A model generated the notes under the pieces. That model did not search any database. It was not told the DNA's origin and saw only the letters and a list, made by a program, of their open reading frames with translations. The translations under genes and the position numbers were made by a program. A stretch of DNA of 64,000 bases from Alentia gelatinosa. Its lineage: Eukaryota > Annelida > Polychaeta > Phyllodocida > Polynoidae. The stretch's first letter is position 1. The number at the start of each line of letters is the position of its first letter. Below, one piece after another: positions 53,515-64,000 of the stretch. Where the stretch lies: positions 10,189,798 to 10,253,797 of the forward strand of contig OX465583.1 in the NCBI GenBank assembly GCA_950022655.1. Direction: 5' to 3'.

Positions 53515-55280
53515 GGCTTACTGTGTTCGTACGTCACCATATGAGGTGAAATTATTGATCACATACATCCTGATGCCGTAGACAAAGGGATGTATGTGAT
53601 CAATAATTTTACCAAGACAGCACGAAGACAGTAAGCCTCTTTTCATATAACTACATACTTAAAATGGCGAAATGTGTGCTAGTCACGTGATGTCACACCC
53701 TGTACGTCACAGTGTGACGTACGGCCAAATTTACGTCATGGGTAGCAGCGGGCAGTATGGGGGTGGCCATTCAAGGTCTTTTGACTCAAAAATATGGCCC
53801 ACGCCGCGAGGGCCGTATTTTTCTCATGTGAAAAAAAACCGAGAACGGCCATCCCTACGGACTAAGTAACTATGTTTTCTTATCACTGTATACATCCTAA
53901 TAATTTAAAACGCCGTTTAATCAAGTTTTCTGCTCTGCGAAAACCACTGCCATTCACTACGGCCCGCTGTGACAGTGGGCGCAAACATTATTTATACTAC
54001 GCCCCTAGCAGCGGGTAGTATTTCATACATGTTTGGCCATAGGTGTATGTTAATATTCCTATATACCTATGGCTGTACACTCTATGCTTACACCACGCTC
54101 TGGGGGGTGGAGTAACTATCTGATACTATCCAAGGTTGGTATACTACCCAAGGTTGCCGTATACTACCCAAGGTTGACATTTAGACCAATCAGATTGTCT
54201 CTTATTAAACCACATTTGAAGGTATATAGGAATAGGGAAACCAAGTACCAGTGAAAGGAAGTCAAAATTACTTGGTAAGGCTTGGAAAAATTACTGCCCG
54301 CGGCCAGGGCCTTGGGCAGTAATTTTTCCAAGCCTTACCTCGTAACTTTGACTTCCTTTCACCGGAACATAGTTTCCCTCTATTATTATCATCCACAGGC
54401 CTGTCCGTGGGATCACGTATTACTAATTATAAAGTTGCTTACCCTCATCAGGGGCTGTTCAGCTTTGTTTGCGTTGATAATTGTTCACTATTTTAGCATT
54501 AGTGATTACACATTCATTTCTTAGGGATGTCATTTGGGGTCAGGGAAAAAGTGGAAATATTTTTCGTTTGGATTTTTTGCCTCGGGAAAACTTGGATATT
54601 ACTATATACTTGTGTGCGAGTGTCTATGAAATACTGCCTGCTGCTAGGGGTGTAGTAAGAGAAAACGTGGTTACTGAGCCCGTAGGGATGGCCGTTCGAG
54701 GTCTTTTGATGCCATAAATACGTCCCGACACCGCAGGTGGAGGGAGGTATTTATGGCATCAAAAGGCCGAGAATGGCATCCCTACGGACTCAGTCACTAC
54801 GTTTTTATATTATTACATACCTAAATATCAAGAAAAAATGCATTTTATGTACTTCATTTATGTGCCTGTAGACTCGAGGCATCCACTACGGGCACAGTGC
54901 GCCCGAATATTCACTATGGGTGCAGTGCGCCCGAACATTATCAATACTATACCCCTAGCAGCGGGTAGTATTTCATAGACATTCGGCCATAGGTATGTAA
55001 TAATATATATAATGTTCATGGCCGCTGTGACAGTGGGTCATAGTAAATGGCAGTGGGTTTTTTTTTGTGGAGCAGGAAAGTTAATAAAACGGATTTTTAA
55101 ACGAGTAGGAGGTATATAGCAATAACAAAACGTAGTGACTGAGCCCGTACGGTGTCTGTTCTCGGTCATTTCATGAAAAAATACGGCCCTCCTGCCTGCG
55201 GCGTCGGGCTGTATTTTTTTTCATCAAATGACCTTGAACGGCCACCTGTACGGGCTCAGTAACCACGTTTTCTCATATTG
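53515..55280. repeat. Cluster of foldback hairpins
   Basis: Five hairpins in under 1.8 kb: 53519-53640 (arms CTTACTGTGTTCGT / GCACGAAGACAGTAAG, inner GATCACATACATCC), 53757-53873 (GGTGGCCATTCAAGGTC), 54237-54373 (CTTGGAAAAATTACTGCCC), 54659-54806 (GTAGGGATGGCCGTTCGAGG) and 55131-55276 (AAACGTAGTGACTGAGCCCG). Several share outer text AAACGTxGTxACTGAGCCCGTA and an interior TTTTGA-GGCCATAAATACG-type arm. They are spaced by related segments such as GCAGCGGGTAGTATTTCATA (54008 and 54959) and GCTGTGACAGTGGG (53968 and 55023). A GATGTCAG-family fragment is at 54525-54600. Confidence 0.75.
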
Positions 55281-55430
55281 CTAACTATAAAGTTGATTAC
55301 CCTCATCGGGTGTTGTTCAGCTTTGTTTGCGTTGATAATTGTTCATTATTTTAGCACTTGTGATTACACATTCATCTCTGTATATGTCATTATGAATTGA
55401 AGGCGTTTAAAAAGATGTGAGTGTGTATAC

Positions 55431-56219
<789 letters not shown>

Positions 56220-56515
56220 CTTGATCTCAACCCTGGTGCAAGTTTAGCCATAGGAATAATATTAAAAAGAATACTCAACGATCAGCCCAATAAAGTGACA
56301 ATATAATGCCACGGTCGTGGTGGAGTGAATGAGAGATGACATCATAGGCGATTGACCAATCAGCGACCAGGATTTCAGAGAGAAGACATCAACATGGAGA
56401 TTTAAACGTTCCCAACCAGATTACCATAGTAATTTGAATTATTCTGATATTGCACCGCTGTTCTATTACCAGTGAAAGGGGTGAGTTAAATCCAAAACCG
56501 CACTCGAATAGGTAA
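56220..56515. repeat. Diverged foldback-type element
   Basis: AGCCATAGGAATAATATTAA, CCACGGTCGTGGTGGAGTGAA and AGGGGTGAGTTAAA resemble the units at 17480-17600 and 46538. It is too diverged to define both ends. Confidence 0.35.
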
Positions 56516-56596
56516 TAATCCGATTTCTTACCTTGGTAGAAGTATGAGGGAGAACTAAGGTTCTTGCGAGTCTAGGGACACTTCTGAGTAAGATTC

Positions 56597-56902
56597 TTTG
56601 TTTGTTTGTTTGGTTTGATTTTACATCCAGTCAACCTTTATAGGTCCTTTCCAGACTTTCTCAAGGTTCTTTTACACCACTAGGGTGGTGATCGAATCTA
56701 TGTGATGAATTAAGGTAGAAATCTCACCCCTAAACATTTACCGAGGTGAGAGTTCTTTTACTTCCCACACCACATGGTATGAGAAGGATGGCCTTTGTTA
56801 TAGCAGTAAATCTACCATGGCTGGGGGTGGGACTCGAACCCACAAAGTCTTACAACCTTGGGGTTACAAGTCCGGTGCTCTAACCACAGAGCTAACTCCC
56901 CA
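56597..56902 (-). mobile_element. Full-length tRNA-derived SINE
   Basis: Minus strand: tRNA-like head from 56902 with A box (TTAGCTCTGTGGTTAGAGCA) and B box (GTGGGTTCGAGTCCCACC), then a body with TACTGCTATAACAAAGGCC, GAGATTTCTACCTTAATTCA, CACCACCCTAGTGGTGTAAA and GAACCTTGAGAAAGTCTGG, then a tail of CAAACAAACAAACAAA. Pol III boxes plus short-repeat tail define a SINE; the head looks Thr-like but is not a functional tRNA gene. Copies at 5863 and 47947. Confidence 0.85.
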
Positions 56903-57061
56903 CCCCCGCGCGAGTAAGAATCATAACATAAACAATACTCCACTCATCTGGATGCACCATAATCATACCTCAGTTTCACCTCAATAATGATTGAGGAGCA
57001 ACCAAACTCGTGGAGTATTGTCTATTTATACGATTCTCGATCCAGTTCTATATTATTTCTG

Positions 57062-57850
57062 GTGACTGGGAGCCCAGTCCTGGCTGGGCTGGGCTTAGAC
57101 TTGCAAAAGTCTTTGATTATGAACATTCATTGAATAATCAGAATAAGGTTCATTATAGTGTGTATCCTTCTCTGACTGGCCCATGTAACAAAGACTTGTC
57201 CACTATGAACAGAATCTCCTGTTTATGGCCCCCAAGCCACTCCCTATATCCCTATACCTCCTCCTACCCCTCCCCCTCCCCTCCTCCAGTTCACTGGCCG
57301 CCTGTGTTGTCATAGCAATAAATTTCGCCTGCTCCTGACTGTGACCCGATTGAGATCAATGTGAGAGGGTATCAATCTCCCAGCAGATATCCTGACCAGT
57401 AGCCAGGATATCAGTATGGAGAGTATTGGGAATACTGGAGCTAAACAGCGCCAGAAACTCAACAACATTACCGATTGTACCAGTCCCTTTATCCTACCCC
57501 TAATAAAAAACTCCATAGGCTTAACATTGGGTCACTGTATTCGGTCTGGAGTTCAGAAAAATGAAAAATATCGCTCTAGTGGGATACACTTGACAAATGA
57601 CGTCATTTGTTAATGTAGAAGTAATTTAGATAGGCCGGGTAGGATAAATTCTAAACCAAACTCGAGTTAGTCGTGTTATTGTTCATCGCACTCCGGCTTC
57701 GCCTCGCGCAGTAATATGTGATCTTGCCGTTGTGCGAGATACAACAACACGACTAACTCTTGTTTGGTTTCTCCATAGTATCCCAGCGAGGAGGGTAGCC
57801 ATAGGATGCAGGGACTGGAGCCAGTCTAGGCTGGGCTGGCTGGAGACCCT
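57062..57850 (-). repeat. Dispersed 0.5-kb repeat, interrupted copy
   Basis: Inverse of 18539-19048. The match runs 57062-57489, stops at the foldback element 57490-57777, and resumes with GTATCCCAGCGAGGAGGGTA at 57778, so the interruption is a clean insertion. Confidence 0.8.
57490..57777 (+). repeat. Two-module foldback element with mapped borders
   Basis: TATCCTACCCC, core CATAGGCTTAACATTGGG, CGGGTAGGATA (57649-57659 region), then a hairpin with arms AAACCAAACTCGAGTTAGTC / GACTAACTCTTGTTTGGTTT and loop CGGCTTCGCC. Comparison with the empty site near 18618 places the left border at TTATCC and the right border after CTCCATA. Arms are unlike those of the other copies. Confidence 0.85.
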
Positions 57851-57939
57851 CAAGTATGTGTGTGTCGGGGGGGGGGGGGGGGGGTGGGGGCAGGGGGGCC
57901 AACACGCTGAAGGCAAACAGGCTGACCACTTCGCCGCCC

Positions 57940-58049
57940 CCTCAACCTCTCACAGTCCCCAGGAGCGGCTGCAGATCAGTATGTGTGCCAACACACAGGA
58001 GGAGGGGATTTTAGCAATCACCACGACCTTCAACAAGCTACCAGCATAA
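57940..58049 (+). other. Weak candidate exon
   Basis: After CCTCTCACAG and TCCCCAG acceptor-like sites, an open frame reads ERLQISMCANTQEEGILAIT and ends TTFNKLPA with TAA at 58047-58049. Composition is more gene-like than the surroundings. No homologue is recognised, no partner exon was found, and it may be a repeat fragment. Confidence 0.15.
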
Positions 58050-58198
58050 CGCCAGCATGGAAGGAGGCTCACACAAGGTTCTCCCCCCACTTTGTGAACA
58101 AATAGATCGGTGCCCCTTCATTTCAATAACTGGATTCTCCAGAATTTATGGCGTAGAGGGGGATTTATGGTTGGCAGCTACGTGTGATATTATCAAGA

Positions 58199-58471
58199 AA
58201 TGTCACGAAATTTCATTTGATTGTTTATATGGTATGAGTTGTCTACGCGGAATGATATCATGAAGTAGAGCTGAGTGATATCTGTAGCTGTAGACAATGA
58301 ATGCCATGTAAACAATTATATGAAATTGAGTGACATTTAGATTTTATCCTATCCCGTCACATGTTTTTAAACTCATATGTCACCCGTGGCATATAAATAA
58401 TTTATGGCTTAACCGTGGCACACAGTCACACCATGTTAAGCCTATGGAGATTTATATGAGGGGTAGGATAA
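58199..58471 (-). repeat. Two-module foldback element
   Basis: Inverse orientation: hairpin 58199-58336 with arms AATGTCACGAAATTTCAT / ATATGAAATTGAGTGACATT and TTGTCTAC / GTAGACAA inside, then the unit TATCCTATCCC to GGGGTAGGATA (58460-58470) with CATGTTAAGCCTATGG. The arms differ from the other TATCC-type copies. Confidence 0.75.
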
Positions 58472-58499
58472 TACATGGGTACTGCTGTGAATGGGTGTT

Positions 58500-58600
58500 G
58501 GTATGTTTGTTTGTTTGTTTGTGGTTTAACGTCCCAGGGGACCCTGAGGGTAAATAGGGACTATCAATGATTTAACTTTTCACTTTCATAGACTTATTTC
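58500..58600 (+). mobile_element. SINE tail fragment
   Basis: GTATGTTTGTTTGTTTGTTT is followed by GTGGTTTAACGTCCC, an inverted CAAA-type SINE tail with GGGACGTTAAACC. Confidence 0.5.
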
Positions 58601-58961
58601 AGTCAATTCTTTTCAATGTTTCAAATACTTATATAAAATCAAAGAGATTTGTCTCTTTCAAAAACATGATGATATCTTTCTTTGGAATAGTTTCAAACAA
58701 CATTTTCATGTTGTTACTGTTTTTCAAATGCTTTCTTCTATTCTCTTGTACCCTTTTACAGTTGATAAATAAGCGGTAAAATTGACGAACAGATGAAGCA
58801 ATGCCGAAGTATACATACTGCCTGGGTGGAAGAGCCAGTATGTTTAGGATATACTGCAACAGGTGTATGATGATATATTAGACTCATGATAGTATATATG
58901 TATCACTGTAGACGGGTATATATACATCTGTATCATAATAGACGTGTAATAGTACATATCA
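58601..58961. other. Non-coding stretch
   Basis: No exon or further repeat was recognised beyond GTATATxTATCAxTxTAGACG repeated at 58892-58955. Confidence 0.35.
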
Positions 58962-59192
58962 ATCTCACCCCTAGTATTTTTTCTCCAGAGACTTAACATT
59001 GGGAAGTCCTACCCAATGCCAATGAGATTTTTAGGATAAATATCCAATGGGGGATTATATCACAAATGTTAGCCCATTCTTCAATGTGAAGGGTGAGATA
59101 AATTAAGAAACCTATGAAAGTTTAGGGTCAGAGCTTGATCCCATCTCATTTTAATCGCAACGTAATTCACGCTGCCTCGCCTTGTGAATTAC
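58962..59192 (+). repeat. TATCTCACCCC-type element, half hairpin
   Basis: The unit (ATCTCACCCC, ACTTAACATTGGGAAG, GGGTGAGATA at 59091-59100) is followed by only the left arm GAAACCTATGAAAGTTTAGG up to TCGCCTTGTGAATTAC; the return arm is missing. Confidence 0.75.
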
Positions 59193-59883
59193 TGGGGTTT
59201 TTTCCAACCATGAAATTGTCTTCTGCGACAATTCCAACGGAAAGAAAAAATCACCAAATCAAAAGAAATAAAAATGAATAAATTGACCTAACTTCCCCAT
59301 GGCTTCAAAGGTCTGTAGTTCCAACCCTTATGTGCTGATTCACAGTTCTAATGGATCATTTGTGGACTCTATTACATATATCTCATACTGGAGAGACTAA
59401 GTGCAAAGAACTTCAACATAATACATCACAAACCTACAAGTACATAAATGCGGAAAATTAGTTTAACGCTTGGAATTATATCTTTATGTTTATAACATGT
59501 CACAAGGAAGTCATATAAGTATAATACCAATTGATATGACCAAAAGGAAGATGTAGATGTATTATTGTCAGGAAGAAGATATATAATCAATTGATACGTG
59601 GCTAGATCGAACATCTACACAGTAAAAAAAAAAAAAAAGGAAGTAGATATATATCTTTATGCCAAGTGATATCACTAATAGGAAACTCTATCCTCTGTCC
59701 ATAAGGAAGATGGAATATGATGCTAGGTGATGTAACCAAAAGGATCCTGAGTTCGTGTAAAAATATAAACTTCCTTTGAGACACGCAATCCGCCTGTTGT
59801 ACGGAATTGATCACCTCACTCCCGCCACTGTTTCCCGGACCCGAGTTGCATCAGACTGAGAGAATATCTCACGGAAATGCAGA
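59193..59883. other. Non-coding stretch
   Basis: AT-rich, no exon recognised. ATATATCTTTATG-CCAAxTGATAT-ACxAxxAGGAA text repeats near 59476, 59510 and 59650 as a weak periodicity. Confidence 0.35.
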
Positions 59884-60632
59884 GTAAATTCCCGCGTATA
59901 TAAGACGCATCCCAACTTTAGGAAAGCATCCCCCCCCCCCCCCCCATAACGCTATCTTTCTTGGCTAATGATGGTGGAACTAAAAATCCCTATGTGCCCT
60001 ATAGGCCCGTTTCCATTGGGAGATAAAACCGGTGATGGCCAATGAAAATGGGCTATTAGGAGAACACAAAAAATCCACACCGTTTTCGTCGGCCAATGAA
60101 AACGGGCCTTATAACCGCCAGTCATGGCGATTATTTGTTCAATCAATTGAAATAAAAACAAAAAACTCTCATCTATTTGTGGAAATGCATCAGACTGAGA
60201 AAAAATGTTATTCAAATAATTCCCGTAAATTCCCGCTTATATAGGACGCATCTCGCGTATAAGACGCATCCCCAACTTTAGGAAAATCCTATAAGACGCA
60301 CCCCCCTCCAAGCCCCCCCCCCCCCAACCCCCCAACCCCCACCCACCACTCCCTACCACTGCCCCTACCTTGTCCTTTCCAGTGGAAAAATGTGGTTCCA
60401 GGCTCCGATATTTGTTAAAAAAAAAGGTGGTTTTGTGTATAGGCAATATATATAAATATATAAAACATTAAGATCATATATATCCTTTGACTTGAAGGCA
60501 TTTCTATAAGTAGTCCTTGAAGTTCTCAATTGCCCTCAGGAAGAATGCGCGTATAAGACGCACCCCGAGTTTGGGTGAATCCTAGAAGACGAACCAGGGG
60601 TTGGGTTCGCGTATAGAACGCGGGAGTTTACG
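59884..60632. mobile_element. Composite TIR element, GTAAATTCCCGCGTATA termini
   Basis: GTAAATTCCCGCGTATATAA at the left and the inverse of CGTAAACTCCCGCG at the right are imperfect TIRs; GTATAAGACGCA recurs several times inside (59900, 60258, 60290, 60552). Poly(C) runs lie at 59931-59945 and 60308-60324. A second MITE is nested at 60003-60109. Confidence 0.5.
60003..60109. mobile_element. 107-bp MITE, AGGCCCGTTTCCATTGG termini
   Basis: AGGCCCGTTTCCATTGG and CCAATGAAAACGGGCCT are near-perfect inverted ends; the interior has a further GGCCAATGAAAA/CGTTTTCGTCGG pair. Too short to encode anything. Confidence 0.75.
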
Positions 60633-61317
60633 GTACCTAGAGTAAGAACAGAACGGGCTAAAATAAATCACCGCTGTACTTTGGGTATAAGTTATGGAGT
60701 TGTCAACATGAAGGTTTAAAGAACTCTGATAGTCAGGAAGCGTTTAACAAAAAGCTAAAATTGTTATAGAAAATAACGGCCGTGTACTGCAAAGCAGAAT
60801 ATCCTAATGTAATAGCTATGTTTGCCGATCCGTCCTATCCTATCACAACTTTTATTATTTTCTATACACTATTTCCTTCATGTTTTTCCCTTCATTTTTT
60901 TTCTTTCTTTTTTTCTTATTATTTCCGCATTTTGTTGATATATAAATTAACACATTCACATTAAGCCCCGTCAATCTACACTGGTTACCATACAACTCTG
61001 TTCGCTTTTTATTTTTGATAATTCCTACATTTATACTCAAATGTTTGTTTATAAAAATACTACAATGGATTGTACGAGAATGACTCCGCAGATGGTGAGG
61101 AGAGAGTTGTATAACCGCCAGTTATGTCGATTATTTTTCAAATCTAAAAAATACTCTCACGTCAATTTGCGGAAATGCAGAGACAGGGAAGGTGTTACGG
61201 TGCGCCTACATGTGGACTGAGACCACGTCATTCTCATCACCTCATGTAACCGAGTCTCGTGACCAGTCTGACGGCACACCTCCTGATGACGCCCCGACAG
61301 TCACTCCCCATCTACTC
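60633..61317. other. Non-coding stretch
   Basis: TATAACCGCCAGTTATGTCG (61111) through GGAAATGCAGAGAC repeats 60109-60190 in direct orientation. No exon. Confidence 0.4.
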
Positions 61318-62110
61318 AGCTCTATTTACAGGGGTTTCTGTCACCTCGTATCATCTATTTACAGGCATTTCTGTCATCCCGTATCATCTATTTACAGGGA
61401 TTTCTGTCATCCAGTATCATCTATTTACAGGGATTTCTACCATCTCGTATCATCTATTTACAGGGATTTCTGTCATCTCGTATCATCTATTTACAGTCAT
61501 TTCTGTCACCTCGTATCATCTATTTACAGGGATTTCTGTCATCTTGTATCATCTATTTACAGGCATTTCTATCACCTTGTATCATCTATTTACAGGGATT
61601 TCTGTCATCTCGTATCGTCTATTTACAGGGATTTCTGTCATCCCGTATCATCTATTTACAGGCATTTCTACCATCTCATATCATCTATTTACAGGGATTT
61701 CTGTCACATCATAGCATCTATTTAGAGGGATTTCTGTCACCTCATATCATCTATTTACAGGGATTTCTGTCACCTCATATCATCTATTTACAGGCATTTC
61801 TGTCATCTCGTATCGTCTATTTACAGGCATTTCTGTCATCTCATATCATCTATTTACAGGGATTTCTATCACCTTGTATCATCTATTTACAGGGATTTCT
61901 ACCATCTTGTATCATCTATGTACAGGGATCTTTATCACCTTGTATCATATATTTACAGGGATTTCTGCGATCTCATATCATCTATTTACAGGCATTTCTA
62001 CCATCTCGTATCATCTATTTACAGGGGTTTCTGTCATCTCGTATCATCTATTCACAGGGATATCTTCCCATCTCGTATCATCTATTTACAGGCATTTCTG
62101 TCACCTCGTT
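61318..62110. repeat. 33-bp tandem repeat, about 24 copies
   Basis: Unit ATCTATTTACAGGGATTTCT + GTCATCTCGTATC. Variation is mainly GGGATTT or GGCATTT and GTCA or ACCA. Divisible by three, so two long forward frames stay open; not called as genes. Each unit carries a splice-acceptor-like TCTATTTACAG|G. Confidence 0.95.
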
Positions 62111-62267
62111 TTTTTTTTCACGTGTACAAGTAATTTGCGTTGTCGTGGCAGACACGGTCCATTACTTTCGATTTCGTAATCTGGTCAGATTTGTTAACAG
62201 TAGTCTTCCCGTTAAGTGCATCGTATGACGGATTCCAGGTCCATGATCATATCAAACCAAGAATAGT

Positions 62268-62545
62268 ATACGGAAACTGGCTGACTGTCATCAATACGCG
62301 GTAAAATTATTGAGCAGTTAAATATTTATGAATTTTTTTTATATCTGATCAATGATTTACCAAGTATTTTGACGTATGAAGATAGTCGGTCTGTTTTCGG
62401 TTTTATTATCCTAAAAATGGCGAATCTTTACTTGATCAGGTGATCATATACTCCGTACGTCACAGTGTGACGTACGGACGGCCATTAACACGGCATGGGT
62501 AGGAGTGGGCAGTATTCGTAGGAGATACGGCCACAGGTATATAGG
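62268..62545. repeat. Foldback hairpin plus partner segment
   Basis: The hairpin 62268-62402 (CTGACTGTCATCAATACG, GGTAAAATTATTGA / TCAATGATTTACC) is followed by AAAATGGCGAA and TACGTCACAGTGTGACGTAC, as at 53519-53760, so both loci carry the same two-part repeat. Confidence 0.65.
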
Positions 62546-62555
62546 AATATAGAGG

Positions 62556-62688
62556 AAACCTATGAAAGTTTAGGGTCAGAGCCTGTATCCAATCGAGTTT
62601 GAATCGCGTAGTAATTCACAAGGCCAAGCCCCGTGAATTATGTAGTGATTCAAACGAGATGGGCTCGAGCTCTGACCCTAGATTTGAA
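62556..62688 (-). repeat. Isolated foldback hairpin, GGAAACCTATGAAAG arms
   Basis: Arms GGAAACCTATGAAAGTTTAG and CTGACCCTAGATTTGAATA-like return, loop CACAAGGCCAAGCCCCGTG. The TATCTCACCCC unit is absent. Confidence 0.7.
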
Positions 62689-62690
62689 TA

Positions 62691-63124
62691 TGTAATAACT
62701 CCCACCCCACCCTAAAAATAGATAATGATAATAATAACAAAAATCAAAAAAGAAATAATAACAAAAAAATCAAATACTATAGCTTCAGCCATAGGTTCTA
62801 CTATATACAGGAATCCTCAACTGAATACGGGTGTTGGAAATGACTAAATATACAATTCTTGACTTCTGGTCAGTTGGGCATTTCGAGCATCGTAAGCCGT
62901 ACGTCCTGTGCTCTTTTAGCAGTGAGCCATGTCCGTCCTTGGCGTATTAGTCACGTTCACATTACGTGTGTCACTGCCCCCTACATCAGCCCGATAGGAC
63001 GACCTCAGCTCACACTGCGGTAATCATATTACTCAGAAGGAGGAACTCCTTCTGTCTGCTAATACATGAATACCTCGGTGTGATAATCACGTAGGGCACT
63101 ACAGATTTACAAGACTGCTTTATT
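62691..63124. other. Non-coding stretch
   Basis: No exon or repeat was recognised apart from A-rich text at 62730-62780. Confidence 0.35.
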
Positions 63125-63615
63125 ATCCACCTAATACAAAGTGTCCATAGAAATCATATAGGGAGTGTGTATCACTGTAGCCGGAGCATACAGATATATC
63201 CACCTAATACAAAGTGTCCAAAGAAAACACATAGGGAGTGTGTATCACCATACCCGGAGCATACAGATATATCCACCTAATACAAAGTGTCCATAGAAAA
63301 CACATAGGGAGTGTGTATCACCATACCCGGAGCATACAGATATATCCGCCTAATACAAAGTGTCCATAGAAAACACATAGGGAGTGTGTATCACCATACC
63401 CGGAGCATACAGATATATCCACCTAATACAAAGTGTCCATAGAAAACACATAGGGAGTATGTATCACCAAACCCGGAGCATACAGATATATCCACCTAAT
63501 ACAAAGTGTCCATATAAAACACATAGGGAGTGTGTATCACCATACCTGGAGCATACAGATATTTATCACCCACCTAATACAAAGTGTCCATAGACAACAC
63601 ATAGGGAGTTTGTAT
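63125..63615. repeat. 73-bp tandem repeat, about 7 copies
   Basis: CACCTAATACAAAGTGTCCA recurs every 73 bases from 63131, with ACACATAGGGAGTGTGTATC and CCCGGAGCATACAGATATAT in each unit. The flank after 63616 holds a decayed unit (CCCGGTATAAACGGATATG). Confidence 0.93.
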
Positions 63616-64000
63616 GGACATACCCGGTATAAACGGATATGTTGTATGCTCCAGGTGGCGCATACGGAAAAATAGTGCGTACGGAAAAACAGTTCATAAC
63701 CAAAACGAACTGATATAGACATGCCACTTGTCCAGAAAAGGTGGATAATAAATAGAATATAGGCTGGTCCTCGGAGCATACGGCCGCTCGTATCTGAACC
63801 CAGTCAATATTGTGTATGTACTTGCAAACTCTGAGTTCGCAATGATACTTATATTTAAATCCAACTGAATTTAACCTTAAGGTCGCAATAGGATAGGATA
63901 TAAGAGACGTCAGGAAATCGGAATACTAGATCATAGGTATAGAAGGTTAAACAAACATTGTTTGTACGGCTTCTTCTTGTGCTACTGCGCCTGTACACTA
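63616..64000. other. Non-coding window end
   Basis: No exon or recognised element was identified. Confidence 0.35.

Noticed and set aside
56828..56902. tRNA-Thr-like gene
   Set aside because: Box A and B are present but the sequence continues as a SINE body with CAAA tail and has other copies; stems are imperfect.
61192..62179. Long frames over the 33-bp array
   Set aside because: Tandem-repeat artefact, several frames open at once.
63125..63615. CRISPR-like array of direct repeats
   Set aside because: Repeats are contiguous 73-base units with no unique spacers, in a eukaryotic genome.

Overview
This is a eukaryotic, intron-rich, AT-rich and heavily transposon-loaded window, most likely from a marine invertebrate and probably a lophotrochozoan such as a mollusc. 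The grounds are short exons with GT-AG junctions, an OTUD7-type deubiquitinase gene, SINEs ending in CAAA repeats, an intact single-ORF Ty3/gypsy element resembling those of bivalves, and very many short foldback and TIR elements. The taxon is an inference. No prokaryotic, viral or CRISPR features were seen.

Two host genes can be supported. On the plus strand, two exons at 653-1575 and 2537-3273 join in phase and encode an unrecognised Gln/Pro/Asn/Gly-rich, low-complexity protein; a short coiled-coil-like terminal exon at 16141-16278 may belong to it. On the minus strand, seven exons between 44508 and 30999 join in phase and encode about 993 residues of an OTUD7/Cezanne deubiquitinase: UBA-like end, OTU domain with Cys and His boxes, Lys-rich linker and two A20 zinc fingers. 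The initiating exon was not found; it lies above 44508 or outside the window.

Layout. 1-3.3 kb: plus-strand gene. 3.4-4.05 kb: 75-bp satellite. 5-8 kb: SINEs and AT-rich DNA. 8616-13385: complete gypsy element with identical 149-bp LTRs and a GGCCA target duplication, inserted in older repeats. 13.5-30 kb: nested MITEs and foldback elements around the duplicated exon at 15.9-16.3 kb. 31-44.5 kb: the OTUD7 gene, whose introns hold LINE tails, a 55-bp satellite, a tandem duplication of a splice donor, and a MITE eight bases from another donor. 44.5-64 kb: no confident exon; a 27-bp array, a GC-rich G-tract region at 52-53.3 kb, foldback clusters, a TA microsatellite, and 33-bp and 73-bp arrays.

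The main unexplained signal is a set of about twenty modular elements: a short unit bounded by inverted TATCCTACCCC-, TATCTCACCCC- or TATCTTAGCC-type termini around a TTAACATTGGG core, joined to a separate long hairpin. Unit and core are conserved between copies while hairpin arms differ, yet arms within each copy match each other. A second theme is how often repeats sit within about 50 bases of splice sites in both genes.
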